DNA from: an uncultured Clostridia bacterium
GTDB taxonomy: Bacteria > Bacillota > Clostridia > Christensenellales > UBA3700
NCBI GenBank assembly: GCA_946623205.1
Contig: CAMOQV010000025.1
Location: 1-13,175 of the forward strand
Reading direction: 5' to 3'
DNA: 13,175 nt
The number at the start of each line of letters is the position of its first letter. Positions within the stretch are counted from its first letter, which is position 1. The notes below the pieces were generated by a model. The model saw only the letters and a list, made by a program, of their open reading frames with translations. It made no database searches and was not told where the DNA came from. Below are positions 1-7,086 of this stretch, piece after piece. The position numbers and the translations under genes are program-made.

Positions 1-717
1 ACTGCCATCAAATCCCATGTCAAGCAATATCTTAAACAATTCTACAAAATCTATACATCCACGTCCAGGGATTGCTGTAGTTCCATCTTCTTTGATATCA
101 CAAACATGCACAGTTCTTACTCTATTTCCCATCTTCTTTAAAAAGTCTTTATAGCTATATCCTGCTTGGCTTGCTTGCTTAATATCTAAAACTGTAGATA
201 ATTCTGGGCAACGAGGAATAAGCTCTTCGATAAACTCTGGGAAATGATAATATGTCCAATGCACATTTTCATAACAAAATTCAATATTATAGCCTTTGGC
301 TATTTCGTGAAGTTCATTATATATTTTTGCAATTCTATCAAAGTTCATATTTGCTTTTGATGTTTTCTTTAATATTGTGGCGCCATGGAACGTGTAATAT
401 TTCGCACCAAGCTTTTGCCCAACAGACAAAATATTATTGAATGTTTCTTTTGCATCAGCAACTGCCCTTGTTCCTAAAGAAAACAAATCTGGTTCAAATT
501 GGTTTGTTAAAGAATGAATTGAATGAACATCAAAGTCGTGAATTTTTTTTGCTTTTTCTATGCTATCAATTAAAACTTTTGCGAATTCATCACAATATTG
601 TGAACGTGTTTCAAAGAAAATCTCGCATGCATCTGCTCCAAGTGACGCAACCTTGTCGAATGCTTCTTCGACATGCAAAAGTGGAAAATATGATGCTGTT
701 GAGACTCCTAATTTCAT
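1..717 (-). CDS. Sugar-phosphate isomerase/epimerase-like TIM-barrel protein, 3' end cut off by the window
   Basis: This open frame enters from the left edge and shows 239 residues from its ATG at 717, without a stop. The start MKLGVSTASYFP and the rest match the xylose-isomerase-like TIM barrel superfamily (AP endonuclease family 2, IolE/hydroxypyruvate isomerase relatives). Members bind a divalent metal and isomerise or epimerise sugars or sugar acids in the cytosol. Likely metal or active-site residues, by pattern, are H111 (FHGA), E150 (CYEN), D178 (VLDIKQA) and H204 (VHVCD), followed by the typical IPGRG motif near 217-221. Full-length relatives have about 260-280 residues, so only the last few tens are missing. 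The N-terminus is firm because it starts directly on the first barrel strand. No Shine-Dalgarno sequence precedes it. It is transcribed divergently from the MMPL gene. The substrate cannot be told from the sequence. Confidence 0.85.
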   Translation of the reverse strand, partial: MKLGVSTASYFPLLHVEEAFDKVASLGADACEIFFETRSQYCDEFAKVLIDSIEKAKKIHDFDVHSIHSLTNQFEPDLFSLGTRAVADAKETFNNILSVGQKLGAKYYTFHGATILKKTSKANMNFDRIAKIYNELHEIAKGYNIEFCYENVHWTYYHFPEFIEELIPRCPELSTVLDIKQASQAGYSYKDFLKKMGNRVRTVHVCDIKEDGTTAIPGRGCIDFVELFKILLDMGFDGS

Positions 718-726
718 ACGCTAGTA

Positions 727-754
727 ATTATAGCATTAAAGCCCACATTTACAA
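727..754 (-). promoter_or_regulatory. Promoter of the isomerase-like gene, extended -10
   Basis: On the minus strand a perfect TATAAT (732-727) is preceded by TGC, giving an extended -10. A TTGTAA -35 lies 16 bp upstream (754-749). Only nine bases separate the -10 from the ATG at 717, so transcription should start within about three bases of the start codon and leave almost no leader. Confidence 0.6.
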
Positions 755-834
755 ACAAAAAAATATAACTAAGCAAATACTATGAACAAAGTTCAAATAT
801 TTTGGCAATTTTATCCAAATATAAATAAATATAT

Positions 835-863
835 TTGCGTAAAAAATATGTAAATGCTAATAT
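835..863 (+). promoter_or_regulatory. Promoter of the MMPL transporter gene
   Basis: TTGCGT (835-840) is followed after 17 bp by TAATAT (858-863), which has an upstream TG at 855-856 (extended -10). Transcription would start near 870, giving a leader of about 30 bases. The ribosome binding site is the weak AAGGTTAGGG just before the ATG at 899. The rest of 718-898 is AT-rich and holds a short TGAAC-AAA-GTTCA palindrome at 783-795. Confidence 0.5.
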
Positions 864-898
864 TGTTATGACTATATTAAAAAATAAGGTTAGGGATT

Positions 899-3679
899 AT
901 GACTAAAATTAAAGAATGGTTCGAAAAAATTAAAGAAAAAACTCAAAGCAATAAAGGCCTAACTAAATTTTCTACATGGATTGTAAATCATAAGGTAATT
1001 ATTATTTCAATCTTCGCTGCCCTAATGGTTTTGGCAGTTGTAGGAAACTTCTTTGTAAAGAAAGAAAGTGACGTTATTTCTTATCTAGATAACGAAACTG
1101 TAACAAAGCAAGGCCTAGCAACTCTTCAAGAAGAGTTTGATATTATTGGCGACTTCTCTATGGGACTTTCATATTTAAATGAAACTCAAGCAAAGATGAT
1201 CGTAAATAAAATCACAAAAAGACAAGACAAAATGAATGATCTATATATTAACAAGATCGTTTGGATTGGTACTTTTGAATCTATAGATAGACTAGTTGAA
1301 GTCGGAGATTTTGAAACTTTAGACGAAAATACTGCGGCTGAAGTAAAAGAAAAACTTACTCCAAAGTTTGTCATTCCAACAGAAACACCAAACGGTATTG
1401 TTAACACATATATCATTTCTGTATACTTCACTACTCCTAACTCTGCCGACGAAACTGCTAAATCAATTAGCATAATGGAAGACATTGTTAGACAAAGTTA
1501 TGCAGAATATATTCAAAACGGGACATGTGATGCTCCAAGTGTTGATGCTGCTTATTCATTTACTGGATCTGCTCAAAACTCTAAATCATTACTTGAATCA
1601 TCAGTTGGCGATATGCCAAAGTTCGTTATTATTGCAGTTATCGCTGTATTTATTATTTTGTTGCTAACAACAAAGTCATATCTAGAACCGCTTATTTTCT
1701 TAGCAACATTAGGCGTTTCAATTTTATTGAATATGGGTACAAACGTTATTGCAGGAAGACCAATAGGAATTGTATCTTCAATTACCGCTTCTTGTGCTAC
1801 CATTCTACAGTTGGCGGTTGCTATGGACTATGCAATTTTCTTAATGCATACATATTATGAGGAATTGAGAACAACTCCAGATCCAAAACAAGCAATGATT
1901 CAAGCATTGCCTAAAACAATTAAATCTGTTGTTGCTTCATCGCTAACGACTGTTGGTGGTTTCGTTGCCCTATTCTTTATGAAATTCGGTATCGGTTACG
2001 ATTTAGGTTTCGTTCTTGCTAAGGGCGTTATCTTATCTTTAATATCTGTTATTTGCTTACAACCAGTTATAATTCTATTCTTCAACAAGTGGATTGCTAA
2101 GTCAGAACATAAGTGGAAGCCATTAACACCAAGATTAAAATTCGTATCAAAAGGAATTACTAAAAAAGGCATTTGCATTCCAATTATTGTTATTTGCGTT
2201 GCCCTATTAATTCCAGCTGCTATGTTCCAAAACAAAGTTGATTTAACTTTTATCTCTGTAACAGAAGAAAATCCAAATCCAACAGTTCCAGAACAAGCAC
2301 TTGCATCATCTGCAAACCAAGTTATTGTTATGACTCCTTACGTTCTTGATGATGACGCTCCACAACGTGAGTTCACTCAAAAAGCATATAGAATCGGATA
2401 TACAAAGGCATCTACATTTGATGCTTCTCAAAAATATTTTATACAAAATAACGAAACACAGAAGATGGAAGAAGCTGAAGTTACAGCTGAAACATTTGAT
2501 GCTAATAAGCATTATGTTCGTGACACATCTTGCAATACAATCACAGATGTATTCTCATTTGCTACACTATTCAACGATGATCAAATCCATGAAATTATAT
2601 TTAAACCAAGCGGATACTTCAAGGTTCAAGTATATACTCAACTTGTTAAGAGTTTCGTTTCTGGAACATATAATCCAAACGCAAAGCAAGGAGAGTCAAA
2701 AACGATAAATCCAGATAAAGATAAAGAAGCTCATAAAGTACACTATTTCTTGTATACAATGACAATCAATGGTGAAAAAGAAGATGTATCAAGTTACAAC
2801 ACTGTTGATGCAATCTCAGCTATTGCTGCAAATACATTTACAAGCGATTATTATACTTCTACACCATTAAAGATGACAGGTAACGTAGTTGCTGCTGAAG
2901 AATTAAGCAAGGTTACTCCAAACGACTATAAGTTAGTTAACATCCTATCTGTAGTAATCATCTTCTTAATCTTACTATTCACATTTAGATCATTCTTCTT
3001 GTCTGTGATTTTGGTTATGGTTATTGAAACAGGTATTTGGATTAACTTATCACTATCTTACTTCTTCCACCAAGAACTACACTTCATGGCATACCTAATT
3101 GTATCTGCTATCGCACTTGGTGCAACTGTTGACTACGCTATTTTACTAACAAGTAAATATCAAGAAGAAAAAGCTACTGGAATGACAGGACAAGCTTCTA
3201 TTAGAAACGCTATCTATAGAGCCGCTCCTGGTGTATTGACATCTGGTTCAATATTCTTCGTTGCATGTCTTGCCGTTATGTTAGTATCTACAAACATGAT
3301 TGTTAAACAAATCACTCAACTTTTAGCAAGAAATGCTCTATTAAGCGCTTTATTGGTATTTACATTCTTACCTTCAATCCTTTCTATTAAAGAAAGAATT
3401 CAAAAGGCTATAAGCATTAAGATGGGTAAAGGCGACCCAGATGAAGGCAAATCTAACGTAAGTGTTTATGCCGTATCATCAAAGGATCTTGAAAAGTTCA
3501 AGTCTGAACACCCAGAAGCTTTAGAAGTAGCAATTGAAAACGCTATGGGCGAAGATGTAGATATTGCTCAAGATGGTTCAGTTGTAGTAAAAGACGAGGC
3601 TGTTCCTCAAGAGGAAACTACAGAAGAAACTAAAGTTGAAGATGTAGCTATCGAAGATAAAAAAGAAGAAAATAACTAG
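899..3679 (+). CDS. MMPL/RND-family membrane transporter, 926 residues
   Basis: Predicted proton-driven RND-superfamily exporter of the MMPL type (YdfJ-like in Firmicutes); lipids, peptides or drugs are typical cargo, but the substrate is unknown. It has the full twin layout. Helix 1 is at about 33-53, an outer domain at 54-240, a helix bundle starting at about 241 (DMPKFVIIAVIAV), helix 7 at 424-444, a second outer domain at 445-678, and a second bundle at 679-830. Each half carries the Asp-Tyr pair used for proton relay in MmpL3: D310-Y311 (AMDYAIFL) and D745-Y746 (TVDYAILL). An acidic cytosolic tail fills about 841-926 and is rich in Glu, Asp and Lys. The second outer domain contains a duplicated TFDA module at 501-542. 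The gene is monocistronic and its stop overlaps that of the convergent neighbour. ATG at 899 is the only plausible start. Confidence 0.9.
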   Translation: MTKIKEWFEKIKEKTQSNKGLTKFSTWIVNHKVIIISIFAALMVLAVVGNFFVKKESDVISYLDNETVTKQGLATLQEEFDIIGDFSMGLSYLNETQAKMIVNKITKRQDKMNDLYINKIVWIGTFESIDRLVEVGDFETLDENTAAEVKEKLTPKFVIPTETPNGIVNTYIISVYFTTPNSADETAKSISIMEDIVRQSYAEYIQNGTCDAPSVDAAYSFTGSAQNSKSLLESSVGDMPKFVIIAVIAVFIILLLTTKSYLEPLIFLATLGVSILLNMGTNVIAGRPIGIVSSITASCATILQLAVAMDYAIFLMHTYYEELRTTPDPKQAMIQALPKTIKSVVASSLTTVGGFVALFFMKFGIGYDLGFVLAKGVILSLISVICLQPVIILFFNKWIAKSEHKWKPLTPRLKFVSKGITKKGICIPIIVICVALLIPAAMFQNKVDLTFISVTEENPNPTVPEQALASSANQVIVMTPYVLDDDAPQREFTQKAYRIGYTKASTFDASQKYFIQNNETQKMEEAEVTAETFDANKHYVRDTSCNTITDVFSFATLFNDDQIHEIIFKPSGYFKVQVYTQLVKSFVSGTYNPNAKQGESKTINPDKDKEAHKVHYFLYTMTINGEKEDVSSYNTVDAISAIAANTFTSDYYTSTPLKMTGNVVAAEELSKVTPNDYKLVNILSVVIIFLILLFTFRSFFLSVILVMVIETGIWINLSLSYFFHQELHFMAYLIVSAIALGATVDYAILLTSKYQEEKATGMTGQASIRNAIYRAAPGVLTSGSIFFVACLAVMLVSTNMIVKQITQLLARNALLSALLVFTFLPSILSIKERIQKAISIKMGKGDPDEGKSNVSVYAVSSKDLEKFKSEHPEALEVAIENAMGEDVDIAQDGSVVVKDEAVPQEETTEETKVEDVAIEDKKEENN
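2399..2524 (+). repeat. Duplicated TFDA mini-module inside the MMPL outer domain
   Basis: Residues 501-542 read as two related half-units. The first is TFDASQKYFIQ (from residue 506) and the second TFDANKHYVRD (from residue 532), separated by a Glu-rich linker with EEAEVTAE. The first 12 bases of each unit (2414-2425 and 2492-2503) are identical and 78 bases (26 codons) apart, so the duplication keeps the frame. From memory, the pattern resembles small aromatic-rich units repeated in phage and gut Clostridia surface proteins. I could not check this. Confidence 0.55.
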
Positions 3680-3686
3680 TTATTTT
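3669..3686. terminator. AT-rich palindrome over the interlocked stops, possible weak terminator
   Basis: An 18-bp perfect palindrome (AAAATAACTAGTTATTTT) is centred on the shared CTAG of the two stop codons. On the minus strand it is followed by CTTCTTTTTTATC, so it could weakly end transcription of the 212-residue membrane protein gene. The stem is nearly all A-T, so a terminator role is uncertain. Confidence 0.3.
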
Positions 3687-4314
3687 TAGTTGAATCATTA
3701 TCTACAGCATCTGTTTCAACAGCAGGTGCTGTATTTTTATTTTGCTCTATCGTTTTATTATCTGAAGTGCTAAGTTCTTTTCTTATACGTTTAACAGTTC
3801 TTTTAACGCCAAACTTTAGGGCACTTGTCCCTGCTGTAAACATAATACCCATTAAAGCAAAAGATATTTTAAAGAAATTAAATATTAAAGATGTAATAGA
3901 AATAAATAATGCCCAACCTGATGTTGTTTCTGCTTGCAAAGCCGTAATTAAAGTCACTACAGCCACAGCAGAGCTTATTATTGTTATAGAGCGTTTAAAT
4001 ATACGAAATACTCTTAAAGACTTCTTTATGCGCTTTTTAGCGGTTTTAATGGTTGAAGATATAATTGCACATACACCTAATATCAATGTATATATAATGA
4101 TTGCGATTAAAAGAAGAATAGAAATAGGATTTTCAAGCCCATTTTTGACAATATGCAAGATTGCGTACACTAAATAATAGAAATACGCGATTAAAGTAAA
4201 TACAACGTATATTGTATTGAAAAATCTCTTTATAGGCCTTGTCTTTTGTTCTTTATAGTCTAAGAATAATTCTTTAAAAGAAGGCTTTATTTGTTCTTCG
4301 TTCTTCTCTTCCAT
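3676..4314 (-). CDS. Unrecognised four-helix membrane protein, 212 residues
   Basis: I do not recognise a family. The protein has a charged N-terminus (1-30), two strong hydrophobic segments (about 33-55 and 65-87), a very basic stretch at 88-110 (KTAKKRIKKSLRVFRIFKR), two more hydrophobic segments (about 109-127 and 133-159), a second basic stretch (165-180) and a polar Asn/Thr/Asp tail. By the positive-inside rule the basic stretches and both termini should be cytosolic, giving a four-pass inner-membrane protein. No catalytic motif is visible. Its stop codon interlocks with that of the MMPL gene, and its tail codons also carry the MMPL terminator (residues 195-204). The start is the only methionine before residue 155; no ribosome binding site precedes it. 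It could be a small accessory membrane protein, but a link to the transporter is only positional. Confidence 0.75.
   Translation of the reverse strand: MEEKNEEQIKPSFKELFLDYKEQKTRPIKRFFNTIYVVFTLIAYFYYLVYAILHIVKNGLENPISILLLIAIIIYTLILGVCAIISSTIKTAKKRIKKSLRVFRIFKRSITIISSAVAVVTLITALQAETTSGWALFISITSLIFNFFKISFALMGIMFTAGTSALKFGVKRTVKRIRKELSTSDNKTIEQNKNTAPAVETDAVDNDSTKNN
3704..3743 (+). terminator. Rho-independent terminator of the MMPL gene, inside the convergent gene
   Basis: ACAGCATCTG (3704-3713) pairs with CAGGTGCTGT (3723-3732) as a 10-pair stem with one G-U, around a nine-base loop, followed by ATTTTTATTTT (3733-3743). It begins 25 bases after the MMPL stop and lies within the 3' coding end of the minus-strand membrane protein gene. 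Confidence 0.75.
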
Positions 4315-4318
4315 CTAG

Positions 4319-4347
4319 ATTATAGTAACATCAATTATGGAATAAAA
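4319..4347 (-). promoter_or_regulatory. Probable promoter of the 212-residue membrane protein gene
   Basis: A perfect TATAAT (minus strand, 4324-4319) lies only four bases (CTAG) before the ATG at 4314. A poor -35 candidate, TTTTAT, lies 17 bp upstream (4347-4342) within the U-tract DNA of the preceding terminator. If used, transcription would start at or just inside the start codon. The weak -35 keeps confidence low. Confidence 0.4.
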
Positions 4348-4371
4348 CAAGGGACGATTTAAACGTCCCTT
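4341..4371 (-). terminator. Rho-independent terminator of the amino acid importer operon
   Basis: On the minus strand AAGGGACG (4371-4364) pairs with CGTCCCTT (4356-4349) as an eight-pair stem around a seven-base loop, followed by GTTTTATT. It starts six bases after the TAG of the TrpR-family gene and closes the four-gene operon. Confidence 0.85.
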
Positions 4372-4376
4372 TGTCA

Positions 4377-4637
4377 CTATTTAACGAATTTCTTGTATCC
4401 TTCTCCTAACTGCAGGCTTCTTGATACCCGACTTAGAGTAGTATTTGATATGCCCGTTTCTTTAATTATTTGGACATAAGTCTTTCCTTCTTTTAAAAGC
4501 TTTGCAGCTTGAATTCTTTGAGATAGATTCTCAAGTTCTTTGTTCGTCAACAAATCTTCAAAGAAGATTTTGCAATCATCTTTAGATTCCAATCTTGTGA
4601 TTATATCAAATAATTCTTCGATTGATTCTTTAGACAT
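4377..4637 (-). CDS. yerC: TrpR-superfamily YerC/YecD-type transcription regulator, 86 residues
   Basis: Small all-helical DNA-binding protein of the Trp-repressor family, the YerC/YecD branch common in Firmicutes. The helix-turn-helix is at about 52-73 (GKTYVQIIKETGISNTTLSRVSR), and the ELENLSQR and LGEGYKKFV segments fit the family, as does the 86-residue length. TrpR family members bind palindromic operators as dimers, with a small amino acid as co-repressor in the classic case; the ligand of YerC proteins is not known to me. It is the last gene of the amino acid importer operon. Its ATG overlaps the ATPase stop by eight bases (ATGTCTAA), with an AGGGG ribosome binding site nine bases upstream, so translation is probably coupled. 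I infer that it may repress this operon through the inverted repeat at 7092-7109. Confidence 0.88.
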   Translation of the reverse strand: MSKESIEELFDIITRLESKDDCKIFFEDLLTNKELENLSQRIQAAKLLKEGKTYVQIIKETGISNTTLSRVSRSLQLGEGYKKFVK

Positions 4638-5529
4638 TGTCTACTGCCCCTATTTCTTCGTATTCAGTATCTTCAACAGCCTTCTTTAAAAAAGCAACCG
4701 TCTTTTCTGATTTTGGATGGTCAAATACTTGTTTTGGCGTACCTGCTTCTTCTACAACGCCATTAGCCATGAATATAACCTTATCAGAAACGTGTTTAGC
4801 AAATTCCATTTCATGAGTGACAATAATCATAGTTGAGTTTGTAGTTTCTTTCAATTCCCTAATAACCTTCAATACTTCGCCTGTTAATTCTGGATCAAGA
4901 GCTGAAGTTGGTTCATCAAAGCATAATATATTTGGACGCATAGCAAGAGCCCTTGCTATTGCAACTCTTTGGCATTGTCCTCCAGATAACTCACAAGGAT
5001 AGTTTCCCATTTTGTCGTGTAATCCTACTCTAGTTAGCAATTCTTTTGCCATTTCTTTATTGTTATCTAAAAGATATTTTCTATATTTTCTAACTTCTCT
5101 ATTAATTGTTCTTGTTCTCTCGATAAAAGGCAAATCTTCATATTGAATCTTAAATTCTGCTTTTTTAGCTTTTAGAATGGATGGCACAACTTGATTTGGA
5201 GCAAGCATAACGTTTTCTAAAGCCGTATATTGAGGGAACAAATTAAATTGTTGGAATACCATACCAAAATTTAATCTTCTTGTTCTTATTTGATCCGATG
5301 ATTCTTGTTTAATAGTATTTGCATCAAAAATCACATCGCCGTTTAAAGAAACTTGTCCTTCATCTGCGGTTTCAAGATAATTCAAGCAACGAAGAAGCGT
5401 TGTTTTACCAGATCCAGATGACCCAATAATAGATAATACCTCGCCTTGCTTTAAATCGAAATCTATACCTTTTAGTACTTCAGTACTACCAAAAGATTTT
5501 CTTATGTTTCTAACTTCTAAATATGCCAT
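4630..5529 (-). CDS. Polar amino acid ABC importer, ATP-binding subunit with an insertion, 299 residues
   Basis: ATPase of the GlnQ/HisP class that powers amino acid uptake at the inner face of the membrane. All motifs are present: Walker A GSSGSGKTT (36-44), Q-loop FQQFNLF (92-98), signature LSGGQCQRVA (181-190), Walker B ILCFDEP (201-207), D-loop SALD (209-212) and the switch His in VTHE (H239). The signature has Cys in place of the second Gln usually seen after LSGGQ. At 299 residues it is about 50 longer than typical GlnQ. The surplus is a charged helical stretch at about 119-160 (between the Q-loop and the signature) and an acidic tail from 284. A strong AAGGAGG at the end of the permease gene serves the ATG at 5529, and the gap to the permease is nine bases. 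Confidence 0.95.
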   Translation of the reverse strand: MAYLEVRNIRKSFGSTEVLKGIDFDLKQGEVLSIIGSSGSGKTTLLRCLNYLETADEGQVSLNGDVIFDANTIKQESSDQIRTRRLNFGMVFQQFNLFPQYTALENVMLAPNQVVPSILKAKKAEFKIQYEDLPFIERTRTINREVRKYRKYLLDNNKEMAKELLTRVGLHDKMGNYPCELSGGQCQRVAIARALAMRPNILCFDEPTSALDPELTGEVLKVIRELKETTNSTMIIVTHEMEFAKHVSDKVIFMANGVVEEAGTPKQVFDHPKSEKTVAFLKKAVEDTEYEEIGAVDNV

Positions 5530-5538
5530 ATTCCCTCC

Positions 5539-6204
5539 TTAAGAATGGAAGTAACTTAAACTCTTTTCTGTACGACGGAAAAGAAGAGTAAGTAATCCGT
5601 TGAATATTAAGTAGAATGCACCGGCATAGAATAGTGGCCAGATTAATGCTTTCAAAGATAATATTTCCTCTGCTTTGAAAATGATATCTGCAACAGCAAT
5701 AACACGAGCTAAAGATGTATCTTTAACAAGTGTAATAATTTCATTACTCATAGGAGGAACGATATTCTTAATTACTTGTTTTAAAACAATCTTGAAGAAG
5801 ATTTGGCCCTTAGTCATACCAAGCACTTGGCCAGCCTCGTATTGCCCTTTAGAGATTGATTCTATACCACCACGATATATTTCACTAAAATAGCATGCAT
5901 AATTGATAACAAAAGCAATCAATGCTGCTACAAATCTACCATAATCGCCAAATGGAGCGAATATTGGCGTATTAAATACCATTCCAGGTACATAGAATAC
6001 AACAAACAATTGAAGCATTAGAGGTGTACCTCTAATAATCCAAACAAAGCCTCTTACTATATATCTAACAGGCTTAAATTTTGTCATTGATCCAAAACAA
6101 ATAATTAATCCTAATGGAAGAGCAAAAGCAAGAGTTAGTATGAACAACAAACATGTCATACCAAAACCACTAAGCAATTCCAATGTTACATTTGCAAAAC
6201 TCAC
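5539..6204 (-). CDS. Polar amino acid ABC importer, permease subunit, 221 residues, GTG start
   Basis: Membrane subunit of the HisM/GlnP (HisMQ) family, which forms the channel for a polar amino acid, probably as a homodimer because only one permease gene is present. Hydrophobic segments cover about 12-37, 50-75, 90-107 and 185-210. RGTPLMLQLF (58-67) is a hallmark of the family. The EAA loop that docks on the ATPase is at about 108-135 (EIYRGGIESISKGQYEAG...). Translation starts at GTG 6204, four bases after a GAGGA ribosome binding site; no in-frame ATG is suitable. It lies 62 bases after the lipoprotein gene, with a stable hairpin in between. The substrate cannot be read from the sequence. 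Confidence 0.95.
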   Translation of the reverse strand: MSFANVTLELLSGFGMTCLLFILTLAFALPLGLIICFGSMTKFKPVRYIVRGFVWIIRGTPLMLQLFVVFYVPGMVFNTPIFAPFGDYGRFVAALIAFVINYACYFSEIYRGGIESISKGQYEAGQVLGMTKGQIFFKIVLKQVIKNIVPPMSNEIITLVKDTSLARVIAVADIIFKAEEILSLKALIWPLFYAGAFYLIFNGLLTLLFRRTEKSLSYFHS

Positions 6205-6217
6205 GATGTCCTCACAT

Positions 6218-6251
6218 AAAATATGCTAAGGTGCTTAGGCACCCTAGCATA
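6218..6251 (-). terminator. Intra-operon hairpin between lipoprotein and permease genes
   Basis: On the minus strand a 13-pair stem with one G-U (6251-6239 against 6234-6222) has a four-base loop and is followed by TTTTATG. It looks like a leaky terminator or a 3' stabilising hairpin. Either would leave more mRNA for the binding protein than for the membrane subunits, which is common in importers. It ends about 14 bases before the permease GTG. Confidence 0.7.
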
Positions 6252-6266
6252 ATAAACTAATTTAAA

Positions 6267-7055
6267 TTATTTAACTAATTGGCCTTGTAAACCATATTTT
6301 GTAGCAATTTCTTCTAGTTTGCCTGATTCAAGTAATTCCTTGATAACGGCATTAACTTTTTCTACCATATCGCTACCCTTTCTGAAACCAATAGCATATT
6401 CTTCACCAGCAAGATCAATACCAGTTGCAATTGCTAAGTTAGCATAGTCTCCAGATCCTACGATTTGATTAGCTAATACGATATCTACTACAGCGAAATC
6501 TACATTTCCTGACTTAACTTCTGTTAATGCTGTCATTTGAGCAGCAACTGCAGTAACTGTTGTTGTTAATTCATTAGCGGCTGTTTCACCAGCAGAACCT
6601 TGTTCTGCAGCAGCTCTCTTTCCTGCACATGCAGCTGCGCTTGTATATGTTGCTACGGCATCAGCCTTTGTTACAACACATTGCTTGTTGCTTAAATAAC
6701 TTTGAGAGAAATCAAGATTTTGCTTTCTTTCTTCTGTTACTGTAAAGCCATTCCAAATACAATCGATATATTTAGAATTTAATTCTGTTTCTTTTGATGA
6801 CCATTTAATAACTTGGAATTTAGCTTCAATACCTAGCTTTTCGCAAACAGCTTGTGCAAATTCTGTATCAAAACCTGTCATTTCGCCTTCATCATCTGCG
6901 TAGTTCATTGGCTCATATAATGTGATACCACAAACTAATGTGCCCTTATTTTTGATGTATTCATAATCTGATTTAGAGTTGTTACAAGCAACTAAAGATA
7001 CTGATGCTGTAACGATAATTAATACTGCTACTAGAGCGATTAAAATCTTTTTCAT
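6267..7055 (-). CDS. Polar amino acid ABC importer, substrate-binding lipoprotein, 262 residues
   Basis: Extracellular solute-binding protein of family 3 (SBP_bac_3), anchored by a lipid. The signal peptide runs from 1 to 23 with lipobox LVAC, so the lipidated cysteine is C24. The mature part shows the family pattern: GTLVCGITLYEPMNY (38-52), GFDTEFAQAVCEKLG (61-75), and NGFTVTEERKQNLDFSQSY (102-120), where R110 should hold the ligand carboxylate. NVDFAVVD follows in the second lobe. It is the first gene of a four-gene operon (binding protein, permease, ATPase, TrpR-like regulator). Its ATG has a good AAAGGAG ribosome binding site. The protein is an L-polar amino acid binder; which amino acid is not determinable by eye. 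Confidence 0.93.
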   Translation of the reverse strand: MKKILIALVAVLIIVTASVSLVACNNSKSDYEYIKNKGTLVCGITLYEPMNYADDEGEMTGFDTEFAQAVCEKLGIEAKFQVIKWSSKETELNSKYIDCIWNGFTVTEERKQNLDFSQSYLSNKQCVVTKADAVATYTSAAACAGKRAAAEQGSAGETAANELTTTVTAVAAQMTALTEVKSGNVDFAVVDIVLANQIVGSGDYANLAIATGIDLAGEEYAIGFRKGSDMVEKVNAVIKELLESGKLEEIATKYGLQGQLVK

Positions 7056-7086
7056 ATTGTCTCTCCTTTAAATGTTTACGTATTCA

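Noticed and set aside
252..785. Two plus-strand open frames across the left end
   Set aside because: They lie opposite the isomerase-like gene, which has clear family motifs on the minus strand; their translations are low-complexity shadows.
783..795. TGAAC-AAA-GTTCA palindrome in the divergent intergenic region, possible operator
   Set aside because: The arms are only five bases in very AT-rich DNA and lie about 30-40 bp from both promoters; too weak to call.
3767..4177. A 136-residue plus-strand open frame opposite the membrane protein gene
   Set aside because: It is a mirror of the hydrophobic minus-strand gene, with no ribosome binding site and no recognisable motif.
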